Positions 38,301-49,483 of a stretch of DNA of 64,000 bases are shown piece after piece. Origin of the DNA: Nymphaea colorata (taxonomy: Eukaryota > Streptophyta > Magnoliopsida > Nymphaeales > Nymphaeaceae); assembly GCF_008831285.2 (NCBI RefSeq), contig NC_045139.1:14118354-14182353 (forward strand), given 5' to 3'. The notes below the pieces were generated by a model that was not told where the DNA came from, did no database searches, and was given only the letters and a program-made list of their open reading frames with translations. Positions within the stretch are counted from its first letter, which is position 1. Each line of letters opens with the position of its first letter. The translations under genes were made by a program, and so were the position numbers.

Positions 38301-39042
38301 TCCCAATTTGTGGTCTGCTGCAGCACAGGTGTGTATCCCTATGTGACAGTTATGAAAAGCCTGCTTCTTATAATAACCAAAATGATTCCGATGTTTCTAG
38401 AAAATTTTAATATAATTTTATGGGATTCATTATTTTATTGGCATAATATGCTGTTGAAGTGTAAAACTTTTTTGATTCTACATTTGTGGTGTACTTGTTT
38501 TCTTTAGTAATAAATGGTACCTTTAGTGAAGCTTTCTGCCAATGTCCAAATGCAGTTCCTTAGCTTGCTGATTGAGGTCCTAAAAGGAAGTTTCAGTGTG
38601 AAGTATATGGATGATATTAGACCAGTAATGGAGAGGATATTGAGGACTGCTCTTCCCACAAGTGAAGGCCTAGGAAGTGATTCTGTTGGAAAAGAAAAGT
38701 ACATTGATGATGCTTGGTATTCACTTCTGCTGATGGAGAAGCTGTGGTTTCAGTTTACAGATGCTTTTTTCCAAACACCTTTTGAGGTATGGAGCTGAAA
38801 ATTTTGATCCCTATTGACGTTTAGTGCATAAATTAGCTTGAGACTTGTTTCATTCTTGAATTGCATGTGAATAATTTTGCTTTCTTTGTGCGTGAGTTAT
38901 TCAATTGAAAGTTTTGCTCCCTAATGCTATTCATACACAAATTACCTTGAGGTTAAATTCAACCTCGAACTGCATGTGGATGTGAATAGTTTTGCTTTCA
39001 TTGTGCCATTATATTCTGTGCTTAAACGATGATAAGTTGCCA

Positions 39043-39074
<32 letters not shown>

Positions 39075-40425
39075 GAGAGAGAGAGAGATGGCATATCAGG
39101 TTCTCTTACCCCTGCTCTACCAATCGAGAGGAAAAAAGAGAAGTGAAAGGAAAAGGGGTGGGTGGGTGGGTGGGTAGGTAAGAGAGTGACAGGAAAAAGT
39201 AGGGATGGAAAAACCAGTCCGATATGAAAAAAAATACCAGTCCTGGTTGAACTTCCAAAAATACACATGTATCACTAACTTCATCCAGTGAATCGTATTA
39301 GGGCAGGCTATGAACACATGCTTGAGAGAGGTAGGGGGGAGAGAGATGGATGTCACTTCGTAGTTCGTACCTTGCCTCATACCCTCAGTACCAGTCATAC
39401 CCTCAGGTACTTAACATAGATAAAAAGGAAAATAAGCTAAATAATTTAAACAGGACTGAGAGTTATGAGGAGACTGATGGTCTAAAAAACCTGTCATCGT
39501 TTTCTCCACAATCCAGAGACACCCTTATGAAAACAGCAACTTAAATAGAATCCATGGTTAAGAAAATGACTTTGGTCTGACTTGATCAGAAGTTAGTTTA
39601 CACATGTTGTCTTATGACATAGCTGATCATGTTGACCAATTGGTCAAGGCTAGTGTGCACTATACACAAGTGCTCATATTTTAGGAGCCTATGTGCGTAT
39701 ACATCCAAGTGTGTGAGCATAACAATGGCCTAAATGTATATTACTATATTGTATTGATGTGACAGGTATAACTGTTGGAATCAGTGTGAAGGAGTTTATC
39801 CTCTTTGCCTAAAGGATGCTACAAATTTTGGAATTATTTATTCAAGATCCGTAGAATGCTTGTGTTTTAATATCTTTCGTTGTTCATGTGGTTTCAGGGT
39901 ATATGGGAGCTCGTTCTTGAATTTCTCATGCATCCAAATCACAGGCTTCATGAGACAGCAACTTGCCTGATAAACTCTTATTTCAGCACTTCATCAAAGC
40001 AATTAGGACTGAAAGAATCAAAATCTAACCAGGAATTTCCACTACTGCTGAAACCAAGTAGGCTATTTGCTGTAGCCAGTTCTCTTTGTTGTCAACTTGA
40101 GGCACATCCTGCTGGACCAAATTATACCCCGTGCAACACAATTGTGGAGAATCTTGTATTTTCAATCTGTGGTTTATACTCTTTTGCTAAGCATAACTGT
40201 GATCAGAAGTTGCATGAATATTGGTCCAGCCTTGCTGCTTTAGACCACATGCTTATTCTCAAATTTCTTGAATTGCTTGGAGCAAAAAAGGAGAAAAATG
40301 TTCTCATTTGCTTGGGAAATGAGAACCTTGAGGAGGACGTTGCATCTTTGTTAGTTGTCCCGTTGCTTAAGAAACTGGGTGACGTAGTCCTCCAATCTCC
40401 AAATTTGGAGCAGGTATAGGAAATT

Positions 40426-40467
<42 letters not shown>

Positions 40468-41681
40468 GTTTTCTAATGGTTTGATTTATTGTACACAGAT
40501 AAAAGTGGTTTTTAGTTGCTTTAAGCTGATCTTGACAGAGATTGGTCTGGAGGGCTGTCTAGAATATGCAGCCATCTTTCTGCTTCCTCTATATAAAATT
40601 TCTGAAGGATTTGCTGGGGTAGTCTTCACTGGTATGTACACTTCTGTCAGCCACATGGAAAAATATTACATATTTTAGACTAGAACTGCTTGAAGAATTT
40701 AGCTGCTTTTATTGTTATTGGATCACTTAACAATTAAACAAGGTAGAATCAAAATATACATGCTAAGTATTCAAATGCATAAATCTGTTGCTTGTTTATA
40801 ACAGTAATTTCACGCAGAAAGAATGTCAGATCAGACTCTGATCTGAGATCCAAGGCTGTCAATGGGAGCCTTAACATTTGCTGTGCCAACTGTTTTACTT
40901 CTCAATTCTCATCCTAGGTCTCTTGACTAACATTATATCCTTTAGTAATTTGACGGCAATGGAGCTTTTTGAATCGTTGTTCCTACACACTTGCATCTAT
41001 TCTTGGTTTCGTCCCTGAATAAGGGAGTTGGAGCTAAGTTGATTTCTGAAGCCTAAAGAAGCACCAAATTTCAGCTATGCAATCCTATTTTGGCTTCAAA
41101 GCAGGAGTCCTCGGTGAAAAGTGGCAGGGTTTTTTCCCCCAGCTAGGAACTTCTTTTTTCCTTTTTCACTGGCATTTCCTTTGCAGTTCACGTGGCACCT
41201 GTCTGGTCTTTTTCCTGATTGTGTTTATAATTTCAGAAATGGTTATTGAAAAGTTATCATTTTTGTGATTTTTCACATTTTGATTCCATTTTTGTGGTTA
41301 AATTCAGCAAATAAACTTAGAAATGCTAGATGATGCACTGGCCACACAAATTTTTGGGGCTTGAAGTACTTTTTAACTCGACTTGTTTGTGTGTTTTCAT
41401 GATATTTGAGTTTGTGCATTGTAGATGAGGCAAAATACCTAGCAGAAGAGCTCCGGGATAGCATCCGTGGCATTCTTGGCATGGAAGAGTTTGTAAGGGT
41501 GTATGAGCGGATCCGGAAGAATGTGAGGATAAAGAGGGATAAGAGGAGGCAAGCAGAGAAGGTAACCGCCGTTGTCAATCCCATGCGCAGTGCGAAGAGA
41601 AAACTCAGGATTGCGGAGAAACATAGGGCTCACAAGAAGAGGAAACTCACGTTGATGAAGATGGGGAGGTGGGGGATGTAA
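17397..41681 (+). CDS. UTP20: UTP20, small-subunit processome component (DRIM-type HEAT-repeat protein)
   Basis: UTP20 is a very large nucleolar HEAT/ARM-repeat protein of the SSU processome, needed for early 18S rRNA processing. Exons: 17397-17462, 17651-17773, 19928-20085, 20842-20886, 21310-21388, 21478-21551, 23193-23299, 25817-25999, 27597-27941, 28078-28294, 28379-28453, 28542-28867, 29005-29185, 29283-29529, 29601-29946, 31094-31274, 31398-31538, 31694-31955, 32124-33163, 34737-34876, 34991-35172, 35267-35692, 35774-35899, 36014-37962, 38037-38328, 38556-38786, 39898-40413, 40499-40631, 41425-41681. The phases join in one frame of about 2815 codons (about 2788 residues if 36080-36160 is spliced out), close to human UTP20 (2785). 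Recognised parts: N-terminal YWREL segment, CKGKKWKALLKEWLNL in the DRIM region (about 940), and a basic C-tail (VNPMRSAKRKLR, HRAHKKRK), likely nucleolar. The start MAPPVSQ is the first in-frame Met of exon 1. Confidence 0.92.
18750..19016. mobile_element. Hairpin-rich fold-back segment (MITE candidate) in UTP20 intron 2
   Basis: Several nested inverted repeats crowd this stretch: ACACCATGTTC at 18836-18846 pairs with its complement at 18857-18867; GTGTGATTAT (about 18863) pairs with ATAATCACAC (18911-18920); and a 7-bp stem CTTCTGA/TCAGAAG lies near 18755-18775. GGCCCTT occurs near both ends. There is no coding capacity. This looks like a non-autonomous fold-back DNA element, but I cannot define terminal repeats or a target duplication. 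Confidence 0.35.
23610..25080 (-). mobile_element. 5'-truncated LINE fragment (L1-type, RT C-terminus and zf-RVT) in UTP20 intron 7
   Basis: Read on the minus strand, 24979-24716 encodes the region after the reverse transcriptase core (MPIPLVVVQNIERIV, then SKFLWDDW, LRSLSGLNKAG and LWADMLRGKY). Around 24275-24205 there is a zinc-knuckle zf-RVT piece (RCPLCQSQEEDLKHLL), and 24205-23618 continues with KIWILRNEALHQG. These are hallmarks of plant L1-clade LINE ORF2 C-termini. The pieces sit in different frames with stops between them, and the endonuclease and RT catalytic parts are missing, so this is a dead 5'-truncated copy. It is antisense to UTP20. I see no clear poly-T (tail) at the low-coordinate end. 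UTP20 exons flank it intact. Confidence 0.78.
27504..27569. repeat. 37-bp tandem duplication near the acceptor of UTP20 intron 8
   Basis: TGTTCTTCAATATCACTAGG starts at 27504 and again at 27541, a period of 37 bases. The second copy is partial. It ends 27 bases before the acceptor AG at 27595-27596, so it overlaps the probable branch-point zone. Confidence 0.8.
39038..39093. repeat. CT-AT-GA palindrome in UTP20 intron 26
   Basis: TGCCAT followed by a 15-base CT run, a 16-base AT run, a 13-base GA run and ATGGCA. The arms can pair almost perfectly for about 20 bases, and the AT centre is itself self-complementary, so the intron RNA could fold into one long hairpin. Confidence 0.85.
39155..39174 (+). 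repeat. GGGT repeat, G-quadruplex-type tract in UTP20 intron 26
   Basis: Five runs of three or four G, each separated by a single T, lie on the sense strand. This meets the usual G3+N1-7 pattern with the shortest loops. It is 60 bases downstream of the palindrome. Confidence 0.85.
40429..40465. repeat. (CT)n microsatellite in the 85-bp UTP20 intron 27
   Basis: A CT run of about 37 bases fills nearly half of this short intron and is followed at once by CAG (40466-40468), which can serve as a splice acceptor upstream of the one at 40497-40498. Confidence 0.9.
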
Positions 41682-43829
41682 ACCCCAAGGATTTTCTACC
41701 AGTGTACAGCTGCTGATTCAAGTCTTCTTTTGGTCTTAATTTTGGGGAGTTGCAGAGAGAGCCTTCGGTTCAGCATTTTCTGATGATGAACGTTCTCCTG
41801 GAATCACAGGGCGCCTGTTGACGGGGCGCTCTAGATGGTAATTATATTGAGTGTAAAGCGAGGATGAAAGGGATACACGGAAAACAGCAAGTTGGTTGAG
41901 GAGGTGATTATGAGACCTGTATCTTCTAAATCAAATAATCAATTTTGGTTCTGAATAATTTATAAAAGCTCAAATTATTGAAAAATGTCAAATATCTAAA
42001 CAAATTCAGTGATTCCTATATAAAATTTTATCAGTAGCTCGTAACATTCAATATAACCATGTATAATTAATGGAAAAGATCAGATCACTGTAGAGGCCTG
42101 TATTGTCGTAAAAAAGGTTTAGAAACCAAGTGCGATTAAAAATTTAAGGCGTAGTAGGTATTGGTTAAAAGGTTTCTAATTTTTAATGGTTAATCTGTCA
42201 ACAGTTCTTGAAAGAAAGCGATGCAAGAGTACTCAAGAGGCAGGGTGGAAGATTCGAGTCCGTCTCTCTCAATAGGCCTTATTAGTTAGTGATGCTTCGC
42301 TTCACCTCTTCACTTTTCCCGCGCCCTTTTGGTACCACAGCGTTGCGCGCACTCTCTCCCATGGGGAAGACAATGGAAACAGCAGCGGTGCGCAATACAA
42401 GAATGAGTCGCCAGAAGGTAATGAAGGGCCTGCTCGTCCAACATGTCGAGGATGAGAACAGAACTTTCATGGGAGCCGCCAACCCTCATGGAGCCATGGC
42501 AAACTCAAGGCAATTATTTTCCTAGTAACCAGCAATCTGTCCCTTTCACCCGCTTTGAGGACTCCCTCTGACTTTTGAGCAACCCAGGATGTTTGTGCGT
42601 GTTTGGCAACAGTAACACTGTTCCATGAACATACTCAAAAGTTTAGGGCCAATTCATGGAAGATTTGTAATTCATTGTTCTATGAGATTGCATAAAATGA
42701 TAACATAAGTTCATGTAATGGTAACAACTTGTTACTGTTACCAAACGGCTCCTAATGTCTCTGGTTTTGATACCTAGCTAGGTGCATGGTGCCTGTGTGG
42801 AACTCCTCAACTGCGATCACCGAATCCGACCTAGTTTGTACCTTAGCTCATTTTTATTGTTAGTGATGTTTTTTGTTTTTCTTGAAAATATGTATGCCAC
42901 CGCAGGATGGTAACTTCTAAGGTAAACGGCCACCACTTGTTTTGTTTTGTTCGTATGGATGTCAATAGATTGAATACAGATCGGATATCCAGTGAACCTA
43001 CTTCCAAAAAGTTTAACTATCAAATTGGATTGGATTAATTTTCAAAGAAATTGCATCAGATCATACTCAGTTTCAGTTTTAAGTAAACATCTAATTAGCA
43101 TGAAATTGGATTTAAATTCTCTGCTTTAAATAAATCTCTTTTGCCTAATATCCATGCATTTTTGAAAGTCAGCTCTTAACGTATCATCGTGCGGTCCTCA
43201 TGCGTTGTATATTTAAATTGAATTCATATTTATTTGTAAATATAAAAGTTGGATTTGGACCAAATTCGAATTCTGAATCTAAAAAATCTGATTTGGATAT
43301 AGTATTAGGCTTTTCTTGATCCTACTGAAATCCGAACATAGGATCAAAACCACACCCGATAAATCACGTACGGTGAAAATGTCTGCGTTTGTCTTCGCCT
43401 AATTCATCTTTTATCGTACGTCCTGGATTCAAAAATTCCACATCCATAATTTCTGGGATGCCGAGTCACCTTTCTGACTTGAGATTCTTGGGTATTGAAG
43501 ATGATAAATTCCTGAATTGCTAGAACCATGGTCTGACGTGAGATCCTTCTTCCCAACAACTGAAAACCAGACATTCGAATCTAAAATCGGAGGCAATTAA
43601 AAGGCCCCATCTCTCCCCTTTGAGAAAACGAAGAACACAGGTTACAGTAAATGGAACTCATCGAAGAAGAACTTGCGAAAGCTGAACCGAACGGCTCCTT
43701 CTCACTGACAAGAAGATCAAGAAACTGTCAAAGTGAAAAAAGAAAAAGATCAGCAACCATCCAACTTTACATTGACGACCGCAGAACGATCCGTCTACGA
43801 GAGAAACAGAGAGTGAAACAAAGCGAAAG
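41682..43829. other. Intergenic between UTP20 and the DUF7733-like gene
   Basis: The first few hundred bases are UTP20 3' flank. A 78-codon open frame at 42289-42525 has no recognisable relative. A small terminal-inverted-repeat element at 42601-42746 is listed separately. The rest is AT-rich without clear content. Confidence 0.5.
42601..42746. mobile_element. Small TIR element (MITE)
   Basis: GTTTGGCAACAGTAACA at 42601-42617 faces TGTTACTGTTACCAAAC at 42730-42746, an inverted match of 16 of 17 bases. The 146-bp interior has no coding capacity. The GTTTGG-type end is common in plant MITEs. The right flank (GGCTCC) could extend the repeat outward, but the left flank is diverged. I see no clear target duplication, so the superfamily is open. 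Confidence 0.65.
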
Positions 43830-44567
43830 TCACTCTCTGCTCCTGTCTTCCGCAGCATCACCCAAGTAATACAACTTCATGACGCGGGGGAGGTAGACGG
43901 GCAAGAGGAAGAAGAAGAGATTGAAGCACCAGAAGCCCAAGTTGGCGACGGCGAGAGCCCGACCGATATGCAGCCGAAGCGGCGAGCGCACGTGGCCAAG
44001 CCCCTTCTGAAGCTCCGCAACTACCCAGTCGTAGACTGCCGACACCCTTCTGGCGTTGTAGTATACCGGGACGAAGGATCTGGCTGCTGGCGAATACCTG
44101 CCGGAGTCGACCCATCCCTCCACCAGCACCTGACTGCAAAGAAGGAACAGGTGGGGCGCCGCCGCCTTCACGCCCTCCCTATCGCCGTCGACTACGCCCT
44201 CGGCGAGGTAGACAACGGGAGCGACGATGCCAATAAGAGCGCCGAGGGCGACGTAGAGACCGAGAAGCTTACTCCCCTGTTTGAAGACGCCGGGGGCACG
44301 GAGGTGGTCCACGCGAGGTGGGAAGGCGAAGCGGGCGATGAAGGTGGTGTAGGCGAAGGAGAAGAGGAGGAAGGTGACGTCGGAGATGGAGACGAGGCCG
44401 CCGAAGGCGAGGACGACGATGACGGCGAAAGCGTTGAGTTGGCGGAAGGAGAGAAGGTGGAAGAACCGGGGAGTGTACTTGGACGGCAGAGAAGGAGAAG
44501 GAGGAGGAGGCAACTCGTCGTCCGGCAGGCGGATGTCTTTGTTCACCGGCCCCACGCCGCCCGACAT
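43830..44567 (-). CDS. Plant multi-pass membrane protein, DUF7733-like
   Basis: A single-exon gene of 245 residues. The start MSGGVGPVNKDIRLP matches the beginning I remember for a plant-only family of uncharacterised membrane proteins (DUF7733). A proline-rich stretch (PPPPSPSLPS) is followed by FRQLNAFAVIVVLAFGGL and further hydrophobic segments at about 48-87, 110-130 and 213-232. Between them lie GDREGVKAAAPHLFLLCSQV and SFVPVYYNARR, the most conserved part of the family as I recall it. The coding region is GC-rich and codon-biased, which also opens a long but meaningless frame on the other strand. No function is known to me; by topology it should sit in an internal membrane or the plasma membrane. 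Confidence 0.8.
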   Translation of the reverse strand: MSGGVGPVNKDIRLPDDELPPPPSPSLPSKYTPRFFHLLSFRQLNAFAVIVVLAFGGLVSISDVTFLLFSFAYTTFIARFAFPPRVDHLRAPGVFKQGSKLLGLYVALGALIGIVAPVVYLAEGVVDGDREGVKAAAPHLFLLCSQVLVEGWVDSGRYSPAARSFVPVYYNARRVSAVYDWVVAELQKGLGHVRSPLRLHIGRALAVANLGFWCFNLFFFLLPVYLPRVMKLYYLGDAAEDRSRE

Positions 44568-47467
44568 ACTTCTTCTTGTTGGTGGTACTTCGCCGCCTTA
44601 GAGAGTCACTGGTTCCTTATTTTCTATAGATTTCCTCCTGGTTATGTTTTGATAGATGTGGGAATGCTGTTTTCTTCTTCCTTTGGATTCTCTTCACCGC
44701 TCTTCTATGACCAAAGATGAGGACCAAGCTTTGACGAGCAGGGGAGAAAGATACGTCTCTTTCGCTCAATGAAAGAAAAAAAGAGAAGTGACCGACGATG
44801 TGGCCGGAGCACAGAGGCAAATTGTCCTTGAATGAATGAAGAAAGAAGTCTAACCCCCAAAAGAGGGGATAACCTACAGAGAACTTTGGATGTTGGTCAA
44901 GATTGTTGAGTTAAATAAACATATAGAATATAGAACACCTAAAAGGAAAAAAAAAAAAAGAACGGGTTGAGATTGCTGTAAGAAGTGGGTCTTGGTATTC
45001 CTTCTTCTATCAGTTCCACCCACAAGGATATCCTTCTTTAAGACTCGTTTATTTATTGGAAATGAGTAATGAGTCTTTTATCCTTATGGGTGGAACTCAT
45101 AGCGTTGCTTTACGTGGCTACGCTTCAACTCCTACTGTTTGCATGGCGGCCACGTTCAAGGGCGGTAAGACGGTGTCATGGGTCTGGAGACTGGAATGTG
45201 GGATCAATTACAACCTGCTCCATTTCTCCAGGTCTATCACGATCTTCTTGGCACTTGGATCCCTATACTCATTATGAGAGCGCCAGGTCCAGACTCGGAT
45301 TCGGTCTGGCAGTCTCTTGGCTCTAGGAGTATGATTTGTCCTAGATTTCTAATGATGGTCCATGCCTGAAATTCTTCGTGAATGCTAGAGCCCACACTGA
45401 AATCTTGGTGATTTTCTCAAGATTTGATGCTCATTTTTGAAGGGATATTCACGTGGCTTGGACAACGGAACCCCAGATTTTTGATAGTCAAAAGTGAAAC
45501 ATCCAAGAGCATCTTCCAAGAGCTTCGTCGCCATCGGAATTCAAGGAGTTAGCATAACCGCAGACGAGTATACTTCCGGCGTGAAGTTGGTTAGAATTCT
45601 CATCATGCTCTCTAATTGCAGGACGAAGTTCCATGGTGCCCATGTGAATTTTTTTGAAGTTCAAGGGAGGTTGGGATTCAAACTTCAAACTATCAGAAAA
45701 GCGATTATAGGGAAGAATGAAGATTAAATCAGCACAGTCAAAGCCCCTTGCCTGAACCGACGTGCTTTATTTTTTTCTTGGGCACAAGAAAGTGTACTTT
45801 CAAAAGAAGGGCGCTTGAGTTCTCCATCCAACACACTCGCCCACCATCAAGTCACTAACTTCACAGACTGATCATGGAAATAACATTTAGCTGTTAGCAT
45901 AGCGCTTCGTCGGGTCGGCTCTCAGCCATCACCCTGGTAGCTTAAGCTTAAATCTTACTTGTCATTTCCTTACTCAACGAAATGACCAACATAGATCTTC
46001 CAGGGCCTTAGACTTTAGGGTTTGGCAAGCTCATGATGTGATTTTCTGTGCAGTTTGCTTGGTTAATATGAAACAACAAAAAGTTACCTTCTCAAAAAAT
46101 TTCAATGAGCAGAAACATTTTTTTTTCCCTTCCATTTTCTTGTTCGATGAACTTTTAAGATGGTTCCCTTAACTACTAAGTAATACAAGGAGATCACATA
46201 GAAAAGTTCAGACACCAAGATGACATAATCAATTGAGACTTGATCCAAAGTTCCCAGTTTAACACCCTTCACGGCTTCACCACATATATGTGTTAAAAAG
46301 CAACATTTTTTGCCCCTTTTCCCTTGGGGGCCAGTCAACTCGGGAATCATTCTATTTTCTGGTTAATTAACGGCTATTTCCCGGCCACTAGACTCACATT
46401 GTCGTGTGGGCCCTATCTGGCCGTGCCCCTTTTTCCTCTTGTGCAAACCCGAGCATTTCTCAAGCAACACTAAACAAATGGTGTGGTGCCGTTTGCGTTT
46501 ACAGCTTTCATAGGAAAAGGAGGCTCTTTCCCACGGAAACTGAAATAATTGCAGCCTCAGCCTTCGAGGAAATGGATGTAGGACTCTAGAACTAGAAGGG
46601 CACTGTCCCAGTTGCATAAGGAATAGAAGTCACGCCATCCTCATGAAAAATGACATTCCCTAGTATGATGCCCAAATCGCCGCATTACATCTTCCAATCT
46701 CCAAGGAACTGAGTTTATAAAAAGCAAAAGAAACTTTTTGTTCTTTGCTTTAGTGCTTTGGCATGATTTTGGTTAGAATTAGTCTCAGTTTCATGAGTTA
46801 TATGACTCATTAGTTAATGCATATGCCGGGTCATGCATGCTGACGCAGGTTCTGTAACTAAAAGTCGTTCCCAATTGAAGTCAGGCCACATGGTGTTTCG
46901 TATGCCATGCTTCATGGGCCACACATATGGCCGTTAACAGGCTTCGCCAACGGGATTGATTGGTGATGATACGTCAATGAAGAAATTATGTGGTTTTGTT
47001 TTGGTAATGGGCAATTCTTAGTAACTTGTTCTACACTGAATGCTCCCTGTTGGTGGGAGGAGAAGCGGAGAATCCTTGGTTTCACGCGAAATCGATGATG
47101 CAGTTAGAAAAGCTTTACAGTCATGAGTCAACCGCCACGGACTTTTTTAAGCAGAAAAAATTTTATCGTAAGAAAAACCATCCTGCCTTCCGTAAAAAGC
47201 CTTTACAAGACCGCCCTCGATTGCTTCGGATTCACTCCAAGTGGGACCTTCAGACGCGCTCTCACCGGCCCCCCCCCTTGCGACCTTGCCTATTTGAACA
47301 AGCGATGAATCGGATCCTTCCTCTTGATTCCCATGCCTCTCTCTGCTGCTCCCTTGCTCCCCTTCTCTTGGTCTTCGCTTTGGATGCCTCTGTAAATTCA
47401 TTCGTGTGTGCGTGTCTGTGCCAGTGAAAAGGAAGGGGACTCCGGAGGCCGGCAACTAGCCAGAACG
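44568..47467. other. Intergenic, no recognisable gene
   Basis: The left end should hold the promoter of the DUF7733-like gene and the right end the promoter of the FLZ gene. Open frames of 60-85 codons (for example 45069-45326 and 45494-45727) match nothing I know. The stretch 45060-45720 is less AT-rich than its surroundings and might be an old insertion of unknown type. Confidence 0.4.
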
Positions 47468-48996
47468 ATGGGGACTAGAAGCAAGGGACTTCTCAGCGTC
47501 TGGGCTGATGGTTCCCTGGAGAATGCTAGGCCTGAGGACCCCCAGTGGAAGGGCCTGGGTGGCTTCCTCGAGCGGTGTTGCCTGTGTAAGCGACGTCTCC
47601 AGCCTTCCCGAGACATCTACATGTACAGGTATTTTCCCTGGCTGCGCACCTTTCCATTTCTGTTTTTTGGTGCATTTGCAATTTCGTTCGTTTCCTTCAC
47701 TGGTTTGGTGGAAATGTTGTACACGATATTGGGTCTTCTTTAGTTTTGTGCTTTTTTCTTTTCTTTTTACAGTGCTTTTGTTGTCTGCGTATTTCACTGT
47801 TATCTTTTGTTGTTGGGTATCGGTGGGGATGTAAAATATGAAGGTGGGCATTTTGCGTCTCTTTTTTCTGCTATTTTTAGTGATTCATGTTATGCGTTTG
47901 AACCCTTCTCCTCTTGGTATTGACAAACTGTGGAGGATGCGTTGAGTTTCTTTGTTCTTGCATCCTCTCAGACAACTTCTTGGTTTAATCTCCTCTGTGC
48001 TTCTAAATATACCAGGAAATGTGGTCGAGTTTGAGTTGAAGAAATCTCTGCTCTGGTCCAGTTAGGTTTGTGAATGTCTTTGAACGGAGTTCATGCTTTC
48101 TCTCTTTCTCCGTCTTAGCTACTAGCTTCTTGTTGTTTTAGATTGTTGGTATGTCGCATACATAAATATACCTTTAGCTCCATGTTTTTCTAGCACATTT
48201 GATTAAGACGCATTCTTGTTAGGCAATTCGTGGTATTGCCCTCTTTTGTGGTGCTTTTGGGAACACCACAAACCGATAATTTTGAGGATGTTACAGTAAT
48301 CTTGTTGAAGCTAGAATAACTTGTGAAAAGGCGTGCTTGTTTGATGCTTAATACTTTCCATAATGTGAAGGTCTCACATATCTCAACATTGTACATTGAG
48401 ATCTGGACATATTAAAATGGATCTCATGTCATTCTGAGAAGAAAGTAAAAGTAATGCAGAGGTTGGGTAAATGACAGGATGGAAGAAAAAAAAGTGGAGG
48501 CAGTATATAGGACAAAGATATTCGAAGATGAGTTGAAGGGCTGTTGATTTTTCATAGCTGGTCTTGTACAAAGAACAAAAAATAACGTGAAAATCACTGC
48601 TGTCGAAAGTCAGCTGTGCTAACGCAATCTATCGTCAGATCCTTGCTCTAATTTCAAATATAGCTTTTAGGAAGGCAACATCGATTGTCACTCTGCTGTT
48701 GTTTTCAATATGTGGTTGATTTCTTGATTCTCTGTTCACTCTCATATCCGTGCTATGCAATTGCTGATTTGTGTTTTGATTTTTCCTATGTATGTAGGGA
48801 TTTTCGAGCGTTTTGTTCCATAGATTGTAGACAAGCTGTGATTGAAAAAGAGGAGAAGGCTAGTAAAGATACACTGGTGGCTAGATCTGCAGCAAATGGT
48901 ACCAGCTCGGCAAATTGTCACATAGAAACCGACAATGTGAATGTGAAAGAATCAAACATGCAGAACACTAGAAATGCAGGGCATGCAGCTGCCTAG
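47468..48996 (+). CDS. FCS-like zinc finger (FLZ, DUF581) protein
   Basis: FLZ proteins are small plant adaptors that bind SnRK1 kinase through a single zinc finger and tune energy and stress signalling. Two exons, 47468-47628 and 48798-48996, join in phase 2 to give 119 residues. The FLZ domain runs from about residue 33 to 65: FLERCCLCKRRL, then DIYMYR at the exon junction, then DFRAFCSIDCR. The four zinc ligands are a CxxC pair in exon 1 and the CSIDC pair in exon 2. Most family members read YxGD before the second pair; here the Gly is absent (YRDF). The tail after the domain (about 50 residues, Asn/Ser-rich) is not conserved in the family. I chose the ATG at 47468 (MGTRSKGLL); the frame is open further upstream but has no earlier ATG. 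The 1.17-kb intron is far longer than the coding sequence. Confidence 0.88.
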
Positions 48997-49483
48997 TATG
49001 TATGCATCTAGTTGGCCACAATTCGTATTCATCAGTTCCAGTTTCTAGATATTAATTTGTTATCGACGGTGGAGAAATATAGATGGCACACATTCTTCAT
49101 ATCGTCAGTCAGCTATTATATTTTTTGCGAATAGCTGTATTTATTTTGAGACGTAGCGTTCTCAATTCTGTGAGGGATGTTACTCCCACCATGTTGTTCC
49201 CTTCGTATTAAACATGCATGTTAGAAAACAAGAGATTCATACATATGCTGAATAAAGTTACTTTTCAATTTGTCTTTGGATGCCTAATCTGAATATAACA
49301 TCGTTGTCTCTTACCCAATGGAAAAGAATGAAAGAGCTTAAGGTGACCGTGGAAATGAGATTTATCACATCAAGATTTGTTTAGTCATTACTAGAGCTCC
49401 GTGGACTTGGTTACCCAGAAGATGAATGCTGTGAAGGCCATGATGTCTAAAGACCAACAGCAGCCACCTTCTTTATGTTGCAG

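Noticed and set aside
42225-42290. tRNA-like B box (GATTCGAGTCC)
   Set aside because: The B box is good, but no A box lies at the right distance and no clover-leaf can be drawn, so I do not call a tRNA or SINE.
43968-44720. 250-codon open frame on the plus strand
   Set aside because: It is the antisense shadow of the GC-rich DUF7733-like gene. Its Glu/Asp/Gly-rich composition is what reverse reading of that gene produces.
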